A stretch of 57,080 nt of DNA, from contig JBCCQN010000023.1 in the NCBI GenBank assembly GCA_039024315.1, forward strand, positions 1-57,080, written 5' to 3'. Shown here in pieces: positions 1 through 8,319 of the stretch. The translations under genes and the position numbers were made by a program. Position 1 is the stretch's first letter. Each line of letters begins with the position of its first letter. Source of the stretch: JBCAWW01 sp039024315 (GTDB lineage: Bacteria > Bacteroidota > Bacteroidia > J057). Below the pieces are notes generated by a model. That model was not told the origin of the DNA and made no database searches. It saw only the letters and a program-made list of their open reading frames with translations.

Positions 1-774
1 CCGGCTTTAGGGAGCCATACGAGCGCTTATACCTACTTGGCCGAAGAACTAGTCTCTGCCGGTTATGTAGTGATCGGTATTAATCATCAGTACGAAAGCG
101 AATATGTAGTAGATCCAGTTGGTCGCTATATTCCTTCCAATCTACGATTTCACGATAGCCTCAAAGAGATTCCTATTCCTGATCAACTGACGGCTGAAGA
201 ATATCGTGCGGCGAAAGCAGCTCGTCAAGATTTATTAGCGGCTGACGTGGGTTTTGTTTTAAACGAACTCAAGAAGCTCAATCCTTCCATTTTTGACAAT
301 CAGCTGGATTTTTCGCGCCTAGGCGCTTGGGGGCATTCTATTGGGGGCGCTGCCGTAACAGAAGCCGCCCGCAGTGAGCAAAGCATCAAAGCGGTCGCTA
401 ACCTTGATGGTACTCCTACCACTGCCTCCCTTGCCAGCGGCATAGCGGTGCCATTTATGTATTTGGAGGACTTAGCGGATTATCGTCGCCACCCCGGCTA
501 TAAATTGCAATTTGACCGTAGAGATGCATTTTGTGCCCGCAGTGGTCAGCCCGCTTATCGGGTTTTGTTTGCCGGTATAGATCATGCTAGCTTTTACGAT
601 TATAACTATCAGTTTGCCAAGGATAGCCCCAATGAGCTCGTAGAAAAGAAAACGCTAGATAAGTTCGTTCTGTATCTAGAGCACTTTTTTGATCGACACA
701 TTTTAACAGAAAATATCTCCATCGAAGCGAGCCTGACAGACAGTATGGAGATATATGTCTATCCTAAGCCATGA
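1..774 (+). CDS. Alpha/beta hydrolase, PAF acetylhydrolase-like (5' truncated by window)
   Basis: The reading frame is open from base 1, so the gene starts outside the window; the first in-frame ATG at 37 is internal. The visible start reads GSHTSAYTYLAEEL, the oxyanion-loop region of PAF-acetylhydrolase/dienelactone-type hydrolases, followed by VSAGYVVIGINHQ, a typical strand after it. The nucleophile elbow GHSIGG lies near codon 110 and a late GIDHASF supplies the probable catalytic His. It is likely an exported or periplasmic esterase, but the N terminus that would show a signal is missing. Its stop overlaps the next start by four bases (ATGA at 771-774), so it opens a four-gene operon with two more alpha/beta hydrolases. 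The substrate is not predictable. Confidence 0.85.
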   Translation, partial: PALGSHTSAYTYLAEELVSAGYVVIGINHQYESEYVVDPVGRYIPSNLRFHDSLKEIPIPDQLTAEEYRAAKAARQDLLAADVGFVLNELKKLNPSIFDNQLDFSRLGAWGHSIGGAAVTEAARSEQSIKAVANLDGTPTTASLASGIAVPFMYLEDLADYRRHPGYKLQFDRRDAFCARSGQPAYRVLFAGIDHASFYDYNYQFAKDSPNELVEKKTLDKFVLYLEHFFDRHILTENISIEASLTDSMEIYVYPKP

Positions 775-1523
775 GCAAATCGCTGAAAGTAATTTTGATT
801 GTTGGCCTACTAGCTGGCTTTGCCTTGTTGGGCCTAGTCTGGAAATACTGGCGCCTTAGAGACTATATCAATCAATGGCGCTACGATCGTACGCATGATA
901 CTCATGCAATAACCAGCGTCAAAGAAATCCAAGTAATCCTCGCTCAGTTTGAGCGCCTCTCATATTCGAAACTAGACAAAGTCTACCTCAAAACGACTCT
1001 CTCGGACCAATCTCCTTACAAAGCCATGCTGTCTGGCAAGAAATATTATGTCCTCAAGGGAGAGCAGATTTATCAAAAAATAGTAGGGGACTATCGCGTC
1101 AAAGATTTCTTACCCAAGGATCGCTTTTATCATCAGCATGTACTTAGTATGGATGAGTCCAAGGGAGTATATTGGCTCATCAACCCTAAACTCCTATATG
1201 CTTTTCTCAATCTCCAAAAGGAACTTGCAGCGAGAGGGTATAGTCCTGATGCTTTTGTGCTGGTCAACGGTCATCGCCACCCAGCTTACAACAAAGCCAA
1301 AGGAGGAGCCAGCCGGAGCCGACATATGTTAGGCGAAGCCGTGGATATATCCATTCGCGATATCAATAAAGATGGGAAAAGCAATCAGGCCGATAAAGCC
1401 ATTGTCCTAGAAATCCTCGATAAAAAAGTCATAGGCAACTTTGGCGGTTTAGGACGCTATCCCGGCAGTATGACGGTGCATTTTGACGTACGCGGCAGGC
1501 GGGCTCGTTGGGATAAGCAGTGA
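771..1523 (+). CDS. M15-like peptidase (D-Ala-D-Ala carboxypeptidase/DUF882-type fold) with N-terminal membrane anchor
   Basis: The protein has 250 residues and a hydrophobic segment at about residues 7-27, which suggests anchoring in the inner membrane with the domain in the periplasm. The C-terminal third carries the M15-type metal site: SRHMLGEAVDIS (the HxxxxAxD pattern) near residue 185 and VHFDVRG close to the end. Family members cut peptidoglycan cross-links or stem peptides, so a role in cell-wall editing is the natural inference. FVLVNGHRHPAYN just before the metal motif is also typical of the family. The gene starts inside the stop codon of the preceding hydrolase. The N-terminal 110 residues are not recognisable. 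Confidence 0.8.
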   Translation: MSKSLKVILIVGLLAGFALLGLVWKYWRLRDYINQWRYDRTHDTHAITSVKEIQVILAQFERLSYSKLDKVYLKTTLSDQSPYKAMLSGKKYYVLKGEQIYQKIVGDYRVKDFLPKDRFYHQHVLSMDESKGVYWLINPKLLYAFLNLQKELAARGYSPDAFVLVNGHRHPAYNKAKGGASRSRHMLGEAVDISIRDINKDGKSNQADKAIVLEILDKKVIGNFGGLGRYPGSMTVHFDVRGRRARWDKQ

Positions 1524-1561
1524 TATTTTTTGTAATATCACCCAAAACAAAAACTCCCCCT

Positions 1562-2863
1562 ATGAAAATCCCATACGTGATCCTCCTACTGATTGTAGTA
1601 CTTATTTTTAGCTGGGCTTGGCAGCCGAACGTTTACACTGAGGCAGAGCCTTTTGTCTTTGGCGATATGCTGCCCGATGCACCTGCCTTGGCGGCCCGCG
1701 GCGATCTCGGAGTAGGTGTAAGAACCATAGAAGTTACCAATCCGGACCAACTCGATATCCTCAATCGAAAAGATGGGACAACCCCGCGCTACGATCGCAA
1801 ACTCAAACTAGAAGTATGGTATCCTGCCACTATACCAGATGGCGAGAAGGAATTGGTTACCTACGACCAGATGATGGGCAACAATGGCGATCCTAAGCGT
1901 CCTTTGGTGCCTTTTCAGTTTCAGGGCCGCGCTTTGCGGAACGCTGAGACCCTAAAAGGCGATAGCCCCTATCCGCTAATTATCGTCTCCCACGGATATA
2001 CTGGTTCAAGCTTACTCTTTACTTATTTGACCGAAAATCTCGCTTCCAAAGGCTATGTAGTGGTTTCGATCGACCATACCGAATCTACCTTCCAAGATGC
2101 GGCCGCTTTTACTAGTACCTTACTCAATCGTTCTCTCGATCAACTTTTTGTGCTCAATGAAATGGCGCGCCTTAGCAAAGAAGAGGGATTTTTAGGAGGA
2201 TTGCTAGATGCTAATAATACTGGTCTAATCGGCTATTCTATGGGCGGTTACGGCGCTCTCAACACTATGGGAGCCGGTTATAGTGCCAGAGCGGTACAAT
2301 TTTTTAAGGGAGCCACCGAAGGGAGCGATGCCCTCTTACAAAGAGCAGCCGGCGAAGAAGCCTATCTCAATTCGTTTGATGATCGGATCAAAGCGGTGGT
2401 AGCTTTCGCCCCTTGGGGGATGAATGCAGGGGTTTGGGATGCTGAAGGTCTAAGAGGCTTGAGGACGCCTACTCTTTTTGTAGCGGGTAGTCAAGACGAT
2501 ATTTCGGGCTATGAAAATGGTATCAAAGCCATCTACGATGGGGCGACAAATGCAGATCGCTATATGCTCACCTATCTCAACGCTCGCCACAATGTAGCTC
2601 CTAACCCTCCGCCAGCCGTAGCCCTAAAAAAAGGTCTCCATCTCGATGAATATTTACGCTATGCAGACTCAGTCTGGGATCAGAAACGCATCAATAATAT
2701 CAACCAGCATTTTGTGACTGCTTTCTTAGGCCAAATCCTACAAAAGCAAGATTATGGTAAATACCTTGACTTAGAGCAAAGCGCCAATGCAGGTCCATGG
2801 GAAGGTTTCTTACCCAGAACTGCTGTTGGTCTTGAACTCCACCATGCAAAAGCTGGCGAATAA
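1562..2863 (+). CDS. Alpha/beta hydrolase, PAF acetylhydrolase/dienelactone hydrolase-like, membrane-anchored
   Basis: The ATG at 1562 is preferred over an in-frame GTG at 1520, because it places a signal-anchor (KIPYVILLLIVVLIFSWAW) right at the N terminus. The protein then has about 433 residues. Catalytic features are the oxyanion strand IIVSHGYTGSS, the nucleophile elbow GYSMGGYG and a late ARHNVAPNPP with the probable catalytic His. It is a second PAF-AH-like hydrolase in the same operon as the truncated first gene, so the two may be paralogues. A hairpin-AACGCT motif lies in the gene at 1927-1945 (stem CCGC/GCGG, loop GCTTT, read as RNAET). Substrate unknown. Confidence 0.82.
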   Translation: MKIPYVILLLIVVLIFSWAWQPNVYTEAEPFVFGDMLPDAPALAARGDLGVGVRTIEVTNPDQLDILNRKDGTTPRYDRKLKLEVWYPATIPDGEKELVTYDQMMGNNGDPKRPLVPFQFQGRALRNAETLKGDSPYPLIIVSHGYTGSSLLFTYLTENLASKGYVVVSIDHTESTFQDAAAFTSTLLNRSLDQLFVLNEMARLSKEEGFLGGLLDANNTGLIGYSMGGYGALNTMGAGYSARAVQFFKGATEGSDALLQRAAGEEAYLNSFDDRIKAVVAFAPWGMNAGVWDAEGLRGLRTPTLFVAGSQDDISGYENGIKAIYDGATNADRYMLTYLNARHNVAPNPPPAVALKKGLHLDEYLRYADSVWDQKRINNINQHFVTAFLGQILQKQDYGKYLDLEQSANAGPWEGFLPRTAVGLELHHAKAGE

Positions 2864-2865
2864 AA

Positions 2866-3669
2866 ATGAAAATCTGGTTTAAAGAGATAATCCTCACTTT
2901 GCTCGGGCTAGCAGTCCTGATTTATGGCTTACTATATTTCTTGCAAGAGAGGCTTATCTTTTTTCCAGAGAAATTACCCGCAGACCATCAGTTTAGCTTT
3001 CGGCAGCACTTTGAAGAGGTTTGGTTGGAGGCAGAAGATGAGCGCAAACTACACGCGCTTTTGTTTCAAAACTCTGCGTCTAAAGGCGTGGTTTTATTTT
3101 TTCACGGCAATGCTGGTTCTCTAGATAGTTGGGGGAGTCTGGCGCCCTTGTATTTGGAAAATGGCTATGATGTATGCTTTCTAGACTACCGCGGCTATGG
3201 CAAGAGCCAAGGCAAAATCAAATCTGAAAGTCAACTCATTACTGATGCTCAATTAGCCTACGATTGGGTGAAAAAGCGCTATCCGGATACTCCTTTGGTC
3301 ATCAGTGGGACTTCTATCGGGACAGGTATCGCCACTCAGCTAGCGGCCCATAATGCGGCTGACCTACTCCTCCTTACTGCGCCTTATTCATCCTTGCAAG
3401 ACTTGATACGAGAGAAATTTTCGATAGTGCCTCCCTTTTTGATCAAGTATAAATTGATGAGTCGAGCCTTTGTCAATCAAGTGGATTGTCCTATCGTGGT
3501 TTTCCATGGCCAAAAAGATGAGCTTATCCCTCCCACTCATGCTGTAGCCCTCAAAAAGGCAAGAGCAGATATACAACTACAAATTTTTCCTCGTGCTGGG
3601 CACAACGATATTTCCTCAGACCCAGCTTATGTGGAGGCCCTTGCTGAAGTTTTGCAGGGATTACCTTAG
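2866..3669 (+). CDS. Alpha/beta hydrolase, BEM46/ABHD13-like
   Basis: This 267-residue protein has an N-terminal transmembrane helix (about residues 7-25). The BEM46/ABHD13-type motifs follow in order: FFHGNAGS (oxyanion loop), DYRGYGKSQGK, the nucleophile elbow GTSIGTG, VVFHGQKDELIPP (catalytic Asp) and FPRAGHNDI (catalytic His). Members are membrane-anchored serine hydrolases of poorly known substrate. It begins 2 bases after the preceding stop and closes the four-gene operon. The 114-bp gap downstream holds two dispersed repeats rather than a clear terminator. Confidence 0.85.
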   Translation: MKIWFKEIILTLLGLAVLIYGLLYFLQERLIFFPEKLPADHQFSFRQHFEEVWLEAEDERKLHALLFQNSASKGVVLFFHGNAGSLDSWGSLAPLYLENGYDVCFLDYRGYGKSQGKIKSESQLITDAQLAYDWVKKRYPDTPLVISGTSIGTGIATQLAAHNAADLLLLTAPYSSLQDLIREKFSIVPPFLIKYKLMSRAFVNQVDCPIVVFHGQKDELIPPTHAVALKKARADIQLQIFPRAGHNDISSDPAYVEALAEVLQGLP

Positions 3670-3710
3670 TTGATAGTATTTATATACCCTTTTTGTAACA
3701 ACAAAATGTA

Positions 3711-3733
3711 GGTGCGGTCATGCATGCCGCACC
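3711..3733. repeat. GCATGC-centred palindrome, copy 1
   Basis: GGTGCGG and CCGCACC arms flank a TCATGCATG core, 23 bp in all. It sits 41 bp after a stop codon and 5 bp before a hairpin-AACGCT motif. Related palindromes lie at 10091-10113 and 43218-43239. Confidence 0.75.
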
Positions 3734-3738
3734 GAATA

Positions 3739-3755
3739 AGCGTTCTGCGCAGCAG
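3739..3755 (-). repeat. Hairpin-AACGCT motif, canonical 17-mer
   Basis: Read on the minus strand this is CTGCTGCGCAGAACGCT: a CTGC/GCAG stem with a TGC loop, then AACGCT. The identical 17-mer occurs inside the next gene (4175-4191) and at 18878-18894 and 27444-27460. Confidence 0.85.
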
Positions 3756-3783
3756 TGGAACTAAAATAATCCTATCTTAAAGT

Positions 3784-4599
3784 ATGAATCTTTCATACCA
3801 GCGCTACTATCTATTCATCATCTTAGTTGCTGCCCTTTTTGCGCTGACAGCCTGTGGTGAAAAGAAAGCCCAAAAGCCTAAAGAATCTGTCAAAACCAGC
3901 ACTTCAAGTACCCTCAGTCTGCCCCATGAATTTGTGTTAGAGCCGAGCGTTCTGCGCCGCAAATCAGCCGTAAAGATTGAGGAAGATTTGGTCCTTAAGG
4001 GAGAGCAGTCTTATCAAGCTTTTTCCCTGCGGAGAACGCTCATTCCTATCCTTGAACAACTAGCCGATACCGCCAAGCTGGAAGTGATTTTTGTCTGTAG
4101 TGATGGGTATGAGGCTAATATGAAATTGACAGAGGCGTTGCGGGCCGAGGGTTTTATCGCCTTCGAGGGTTGGCCTGCTGCGCAGAACGCTAAGTTTGCC
4201 CCTTATTACGTGGTTTGGGCTGATGAAGGAGCGGCTAAAAATAAAAAATTACCTTGGCCTTATGCTGTGACCAGCATTCGGTTGACTCGGTCAGAGGATG
4301 AATTTATGGCCGCTTTGCCCCCCGATAGTGTTCATTATGCGGGCTTTGAGTTGTTTAAACAGAGATGTATCAAATGTCACGGTATCAACAAAGTGGGGGG
4401 GATTCTCGGACCCGAGCTCAACTACCCCAAAAGCATCACCGAATACTGGGGAAAAGAAGACATTTGGGCCTTTTTGCAAGCTCCCCAGTCCTATCGTTAC
4501 AGCAGCAAAATGCCCCCTCAGCTAGGCTTGACTCGTGAAGATTTTGAAAAAATCTATGGCTATTTAGTCTCAATGCAAGGCGTACATGGTGATAGTTAA
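3784..4599 (+). CDS. Cytochrome c domain lipoprotein
   Basis: A signal peptide with a lipobox (LFALTACGEK) makes this a lipoprotein, probably periplasm-facing. The C-terminal part is a mono-haem cytochrome c domain: CIKCHG (haem attachment, near residue 195) and SKMPPQ, which supplies the distal Met ligand. The middle region (about residues 60-160) is a separate domain with LRRTLIPILEQLADTAKLEVIFVCSDGYE, which I do not assign. The pattern suggests a small electron-transfer protein. Three hairpin-AACGCT motifs lie within 250 bp of coding sequence: 3946-3960 (minus), 4027-4040 (stem TTCC/GGAG) and 4175-4191 (the canonical 17-mer, read as PAAQNAK). Confidence 0.8.
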   Translation: MNLSYQRYYLFIILVAALFALTACGEKKAQKPKESVKTSTSSTLSLPHEFVLEPSVLRRKSAVKIEEDLVLKGEQSYQAFSLRRTLIPILEQLADTAKLEVIFVCSDGYEANMKLTEALRAEGFIAFEGWPAAQNAKFAPYYVVWADEGAAKNKKLPWPYAVTSIRLTRSEDEFMAALPPDSVHYAGFELFKQRCIKCHGINKVGGILGPELNYPKSITEYWGKEDIWAFLQAPQSYRYSSKMPPQLGLTREDFEKIYGYLVSMQGVHGDS

Positions 4600-4631
4600 A
4601 AACGTCAAATAAGTCCGATATTTGAGCCCTT

Positions 4632-5351
4632 ATGAGCAAAAAGTCTAAAACTTATTTCAACTGGAGCTCTGGCAAGGACGCCTCGCTTGCTTTGTATCAC
4701 TTACAAAAGGAGGGTAAGCTGCATATTGATCGCCTACTTACATCGATCAACCAGCATTTTGATCGCGTATCTATGCACGGATTGCGGCGAGAACTACTTG
4801 AAAAGCAAGCCCAATCTATTGGGTTGTCGCTAACCACTTTGGAGCTGCCGCTAGAGCCTAGCATGGAGGATTATGATGCCAAGATGACCTCTTTGGTAGA
4901 GGAACTCAAAAATCAAGGTTATACAGATACTGCTTTTGGAGATATATTTTTGGCTGATTTGCGGGAATATCGTGAAGCTCAGTTGGCTCCCTTTGGCATT
5001 CAGTGCCATTTTCCGCTATGGGAGCGGGATACAAAGGAGCTGATTCAAGAGTTTTTGGAGCTGGGCTTTAGGGCGGTAGTAGTTTGCGTCAAATCAGAAC
5101 TACTCGATCAGTCTTTTGTCGGCAGAGAAATCGATCAGTCCTTTGTCGAAGACTTGCCTCCGACGGTAGATCCTTGCGGAGAAAATGGAGAGTTCCATAC
5201 CTTTTGCTATGCTGGCCCGATTTTCAAGCAGCCAATAGCATTTGAAATAGGTGAAAAGGTATTCCGCGCTTATAAGAGCCCTAAGCAAGATCCTAGCGCA
5301 GAGGAACTAGCGCAAATGGGCTTTTGGTTTTGCGATTTAATCCCCCTTTAG
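4632..5351 (+). CDS. Dph6-related ATP pyrophosphatase (adenine nucleotide alpha hydrolase)
   Basis: The N terminus has a PP-loop, WSSGKDAS (residues 11-18), in the form used by the diphthine-ammonia ligase/MJ0570 group. The protein ends at 239 residues, the usual length. Further family hallmarks are TAFGDIFLADLREYRE and CGENGEFHTFCYAGP. In archaea and eukaryotes Dph6 amidates diphthine on elongation factor 2. Bacteria lack diphthamide, so the bacterial substrate is unknown; a cytoplasmic ATP-dependent amide-forming step is the family-level inference. It follows the cytochrome gene by 32 bp on the same strand. Confidence 0.85.
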   Translation: MSKKSKTYFNWSSGKDASLALYHLQKEGKLHIDRLLTSINQHFDRVSMHGLRRELLEKQAQSIGLSLTTLELPLEPSMEDYDAKMTSLVEELKNQGYTDTAFGDIFLADLREYREAQLAPFGIQCHFPLWERDTKELIQEFLELGFRAVVVCVKSELLDQSFVGREIDQSFVEDLPPTVDPCGENGEFHTFCYAGPIFKQPIAFEIGEKVFRAYKSPKQDPSAEELAQMGFWFCDLIPL

Positions 5352-5386
5352 GTTGAACTTTTTGTGAAATATATGGTTATTCATAT

Positions 5387-5854
5387 ATGCAAAAAGAGTC
5401 CGTTTGGGATTACCCTCGTCCCCCTCGCCTTGAATCCTTTCGTGGGCACCTGCGCATCGTCCATCAAGGTGTCATTTTGGCTGATTGCAATCGTGCTTAC
5501 CGCATCTTAGAAACCAGCCATCCTCCCACTTACTATATCCCCCAAGCGGACATTAGGATGGAGTATCTCAAGGCCAATCCAAGCCAGAGTTTCTGCGAGT
5601 TCAAAGGCCGAGCCTCTTATTACGATCTTGATATGGGGGGACAATCGCTTAAGAAGATTGCTTGGTACTATCCTCAGCCAGCCCAAACTTACGCTGATAT
5701 CAAAGATCATTTATGTTTTTATGCCTCAAAAATGGACGAGTGCTTTGTCAATGACGAAAAGGTGCAAGCCCAAGAAGGCGATTTTTACGGCGGTTGGATC
5801 ACAGCTAATATCAAAGGACCTTTCAAAGGCGGGCCGGGAACCTTCGGCTGGTAG
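5387..5854 (+). CDS. DUF427 domain-containing protein
   Basis: This is a single-domain 155-residue protein with the DUF427 signature: SVWDYPRPPRLE near the start, then VILADCNRAYRILETSHPPTYYIP and the conserved CEFKGRASYYDL. It has no signal or membrane segment, so it is cytoplasmic. The biochemical role of DUF427 is not established. It is 35 bp downstream of the Dph6-like gene and converges with the hydrolase gene on the other strand, with only 3 bp between the stop codons. Confidence 0.88.
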   Translation: MQKESVWDYPRPPRLESFRGHLRIVHQGVILADCNRAYRILETSHPPTYYIPQADIRMEYLKANPSQSFCEFKGRASYYDLDMGGQSLKKIAWYYPQPAQTYADIKDHLCFYASKMDECFVNDEKVQAQEGDFYGGWITANIKGPFKGGPGTFGW

Positions 5855-5857
5855 CAC

Positions 5858-6892
5858 TTATTTCAAGCGTTCGACGAAGGCGATCATCTCCGCCAAAAAC
5901 TGCTCTGACTCACTGAGATAGGGAAGGTGTTCGGACTGCTCCAAAATCACTAGGGTCTTATCGACACTTCCTTGCTCCGCAAGAGCAATCTCCCCTAAGG
6001 CGGGTGGCACACTCAAATCAAATCTTCCCCACAACAAAAGTGTCGGTAAAGTTATTTCGGCTAAGCGTTCCCGCAGGGCATAACCCGCATCTCTGGCTTC
6101 TAAATAGGGTTTAGAGGCTCTGTCGTTGAGCCACCAGTAGAGTGGATTGTTTTCAACGATGGTGGTACGATATAGATTGCCCAGATTGGCCGGCAAGATT
6201 TCGTTGTCGAGTAAAAGATAGCGCAAAGCATCTTCTACATAGGGCCGCAATAGATCGGGATCCGAACGCAGACTATCTTGGTTGAGGGCGCGAAGTTCAG
6301 TATTAAGGTCGATCCATTGTTGTTCCCGCATATCATTGGGATTGGGTACCGCAGCCTCACTGACATCGAGTAATAATAGATAGCGTTCATCGATGGTGAG
6401 CGGGAAATCATAGGCACCACTGGCCATAATCCAGCCTTTGAGCTGCTCTTGCGCACCTTCTTGCAGCAAATAGGTCATGCCGAGGGTCCCGCCCCAGCTA
6501 TGGCCAAACAAAAACAACTTGATGTCCTCGCCGTACTTCGCTTTCAAAACTGAGAGTAGTGCACCTACATCTTTGGCTCTTTCGCCTACACTCAGCGCTT
6601 GAGCCTGATTGGCCTGACTCATACTTTGTTCCCGCTGATCCCAATAAACTACAGCATAGCGAGATTCTAACTCACGCCGAAAATCAGGGGTACGAAAGGC
6701 AAGACCAAAACTGCCTCCGCCATGCAAAACGACAAGAAAGACTTTATCCGAGCCGTTGCCGTGGACATAGGCTGGCATATCGGCTCCATTGTAGCGGACG
6801 TAAATGGTTTCATCGAGTTTGCTGAGGTCCGTCTTGCCGCAGGCGAGCGTCAAACAACTAAGCAAAAGCAGGCAATAGAGAATCGATTTCAT
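5858..6892 (-). CDS. Alpha/beta hydrolase lipoprotein, proline iminopeptidase-like
   Basis: The N terminus has a lipoprotein signal (LLSCLTLACGK). The alpha/beta hydrolase motifs follow: VVLHGGGSFG (oxyanion), VVYWDQREQSMS (equivalent of DQRGxGxS), FGHSWGGTLG (nucleophile elbow), GRFDLSVP (catalytic Asp) and SEHLPYLSE (catalytic His). This order and the HSWGG elbow are those of the proline iminopeptidase/S33 group, so a peptidase or esterase at the cell envelope is likely. It lies 2 bp behind the outer-membrane protein gene at 6895-7443 and is probably co-transcribed with it. AACGCT motifs occur at 5866, 6064 (stem CCC/GGG) and 6382, all on the sense strand. Confidence 0.85.
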   Translation of the reverse strand: MKSILYCLLLLSCLTLACGKTDLSKLDETIYVRYNGADMPAYVHGNGSDKVFLVVLHGGGSFGLAFRTPDFRRELESRYAVVYWDQREQSMSQANQAQALSVGERAKDVGALLSVLKAKYGEDIKLFLFGHSWGGTLGMTYLLQEGAQEQLKGWIMASGAYDFPLTIDERYLLLLDVSEAAVPNPNDMREQQWIDLNTELRALNQDSLRSDPDLLRPYVEDALRYLLLDNEILPANLGNLYRTTIVENNPLYWWLNDRASKPYLEARDAGYALRERLAEITLPTLLLWGRFDLSVPPALGEIALAEQGSVDKTLVILEQSEHLPYLSESEQFLAEMIAFVERLK

Positions 6893-6894
6893 GT

Positions 6895-7443
6895 TTAGTT
6901 GCTTTTGAGGTTTAGACCTATTTGAAAGTTGAGTATGGGTAGGATGCGGCTATTATAGGGCAACAAAAGGAATAGTTGAGGGCCAAAATATACCTGCTTG
7001 ATTTGCTCATTTTTAGGTCTAAATCCCCATGTCAGGCTAAATTCCGGGGCATAATACCAGCGACCTGGCAAAAATATCTTGTCCGTATTGCCATTATCCA
7101 AGACTCGATAGGCTTCGGGATAAAACGAACGCAATAAACCCACTGGGCTGATCCTAATATCAAAATAGTCCCGCTTGCTAAAGGAGCCGCGATACTGCCA
7201 ACCCGCAAAAGCATATAGATTGAACTGCGCTTGTGGATCCCAATAAGCTCCCAAATGTGCTTGATAGATCACCGGCCCTTCATGACGACCTAGGCCTGGT
7301 ATGAGCCGTCCGAATTGTAAGCCGGGATTCCAAAGGTTATTACCAACATAGGAGACATCCCATTCAGGGGTATCGATTTTTTGAGCGGACAAATTGAAAC
7401 TCAAGAAGCCCATGAGCAATGTTAATAGAGCAATTCTTTGCAT
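6895..7443 (-). CDS. Hypothetical secreted or outer-membrane protein
   Basis: The protein has 182 residues and a clean signal peptide (RIALLTLLMGFLSFNLSAQ). The rest is rich in aromatic residues and short alternating strands (LFAGWQYRGSF, WYYAPEFSLTWGF, YFGPQLFLLLPYN), the look of a small outer-membrane beta-barrel. I do not recognise a family. It is the first gene of a two-gene minus-strand operon with the S33-like hydrolase and diverges from the CPBP gene across 43 bp. Confidence 0.7.
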   Translation of the reverse strand: MQRIALLTLLMGFLSFNLSAQKIDTPEWDVSYVGNNLWNPGLQFGRLIPGLGRHEGPVIYQAHLGAYWDPQAQFNLYAFAGWQYRGSFSKRDYFDIRISPVGLLRSFYPEAYRVLDNGNTDKIFLPGRWYYAPEFSLTWGFRPKNEQIKQVYFGPQLFLLLPYNSRILPILNFQIGLNLKSN

Positions 7444-7486
7444 AAATGATTGGCTATTTTGGGCGGTAGCTATTTAAATTACAAAT

Positions 7487-8248
7487 ATGAACCCAAAGCT
7501 CAGAGGGATATTTTTTTCCGCCTTCATTATCGGTATCTATTTCCTTATCCGCAACATGGCTCCCTTAATGCGAGATAGCCTTGGTGGAGAAGAGCGTGTC
7601 CTACGTCTGATCGGCTATTATGGTACCTACGCCATACCGGTGCTACTGTATATGGTCATTCGTTTTGGTTTTGGCCAGCTATTCGCTGAACTAGGCCTCG
7701 AAAAAGGATTTGGCAAAGCCTTGGGATGGGCACTACTCTTTACGCTACCGATGCTTATCGGCTATGGGATCATGGGAGATCTCAATTCCCAATTGAGTGC
7801 TTGGTCTATTTTGTTGGGAGCTGTTTGTCCGGCCCTCTTCGAGGAACTCGTATTTCGTGCCTTTGTCTTTGGGCAATTGTTTCGGCATCACAGCTGGGGC
7901 TTTGTTCCTGCCGCGGCTATCAATGCTATCGTATTTGGCGCGGCCCACCTCTGGCAGGGCAATACTATTGGTGAATCAGCCGGAGTCTTCATGATTACCT
8001 TTAGTGGAGCAGTATGGTTTGCTTGGCTATATGTCGAGTGGGATTTCAATTTATGGGTGCCCATCTTTATGCATTTCCTGATGAATCTTTATTGGGGCAT
8101 GTTTACCATTGCGGATACGGCGCTTGGCGGAATTTGGGCCAATGTCTTTCGCTTTCTGACCATCGGTCTTTCGATCTATATGACCATCAAAATGCGCAAA
8201 CCCATTTCGGTCAATCGATCCAATCTTTGGTGGCAAAAAGCAGGCTAA
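7487..8248 (+). CDS. CPBP family intramembrane metalloprotease
   Basis: This polytopic membrane protein of 253 residues has the CPBP (CAAX protease and bacteriocin-processing, formerly Abi) motifs: EELVFRAFVFG (the EExxxR motif, near residue 120), FGAAHLW (motif 2 His) and IFMHFLMNLYWG (motif 3 His/Asn). Members are intramembrane glutamate-type proteases related to Rce1. Bacterial substrates are mostly unknown. It stands alone, with the minus-strand operon upstream and an SDR gene 71 bp downstream. Confidence 0.88.
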   Translation: MNPKLRGIFFSAFIIGIYFLIRNMAPLMRDSLGGEERVLRLIGYYGTYAIPVLLYMVIRFGFGQLFAELGLEKGFGKALGWALLFTLPMLIGYGIMGDLNSQLSAWSILLGAVCPALFEELVFRAFVFGQLFRHHSWGFVPAAAINAIVFGAAHLWQGNTIGESAGVFMITFSGAVWFAWLYVEWDFNLWVPIFMHFLMNLYWGMFTIADTALGGIWANVFRFLTIGLSIYMTIKMRKPISVNRSNLWWQKAG

Positions 8249-8319
8249 TTACTTACTTCTCCTCTTTGACTAGCATTCACCTTCATGAAGTCTGCCTAAC
8301 TCACCTAAAAAGTTTGAAA

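Noticed and set aside
3739..3755. The 17-mer as an ordinary rho-independent terminator
   Set aside because: The stem is only 4 bp and no T run follows; the same unit lies inside genes.
8014..8319. N-terminal extension of the SDR gene
   Set aside because: It overlaps the CPBP gene and the Rossmann motif begins directly at the ATG at 8320.
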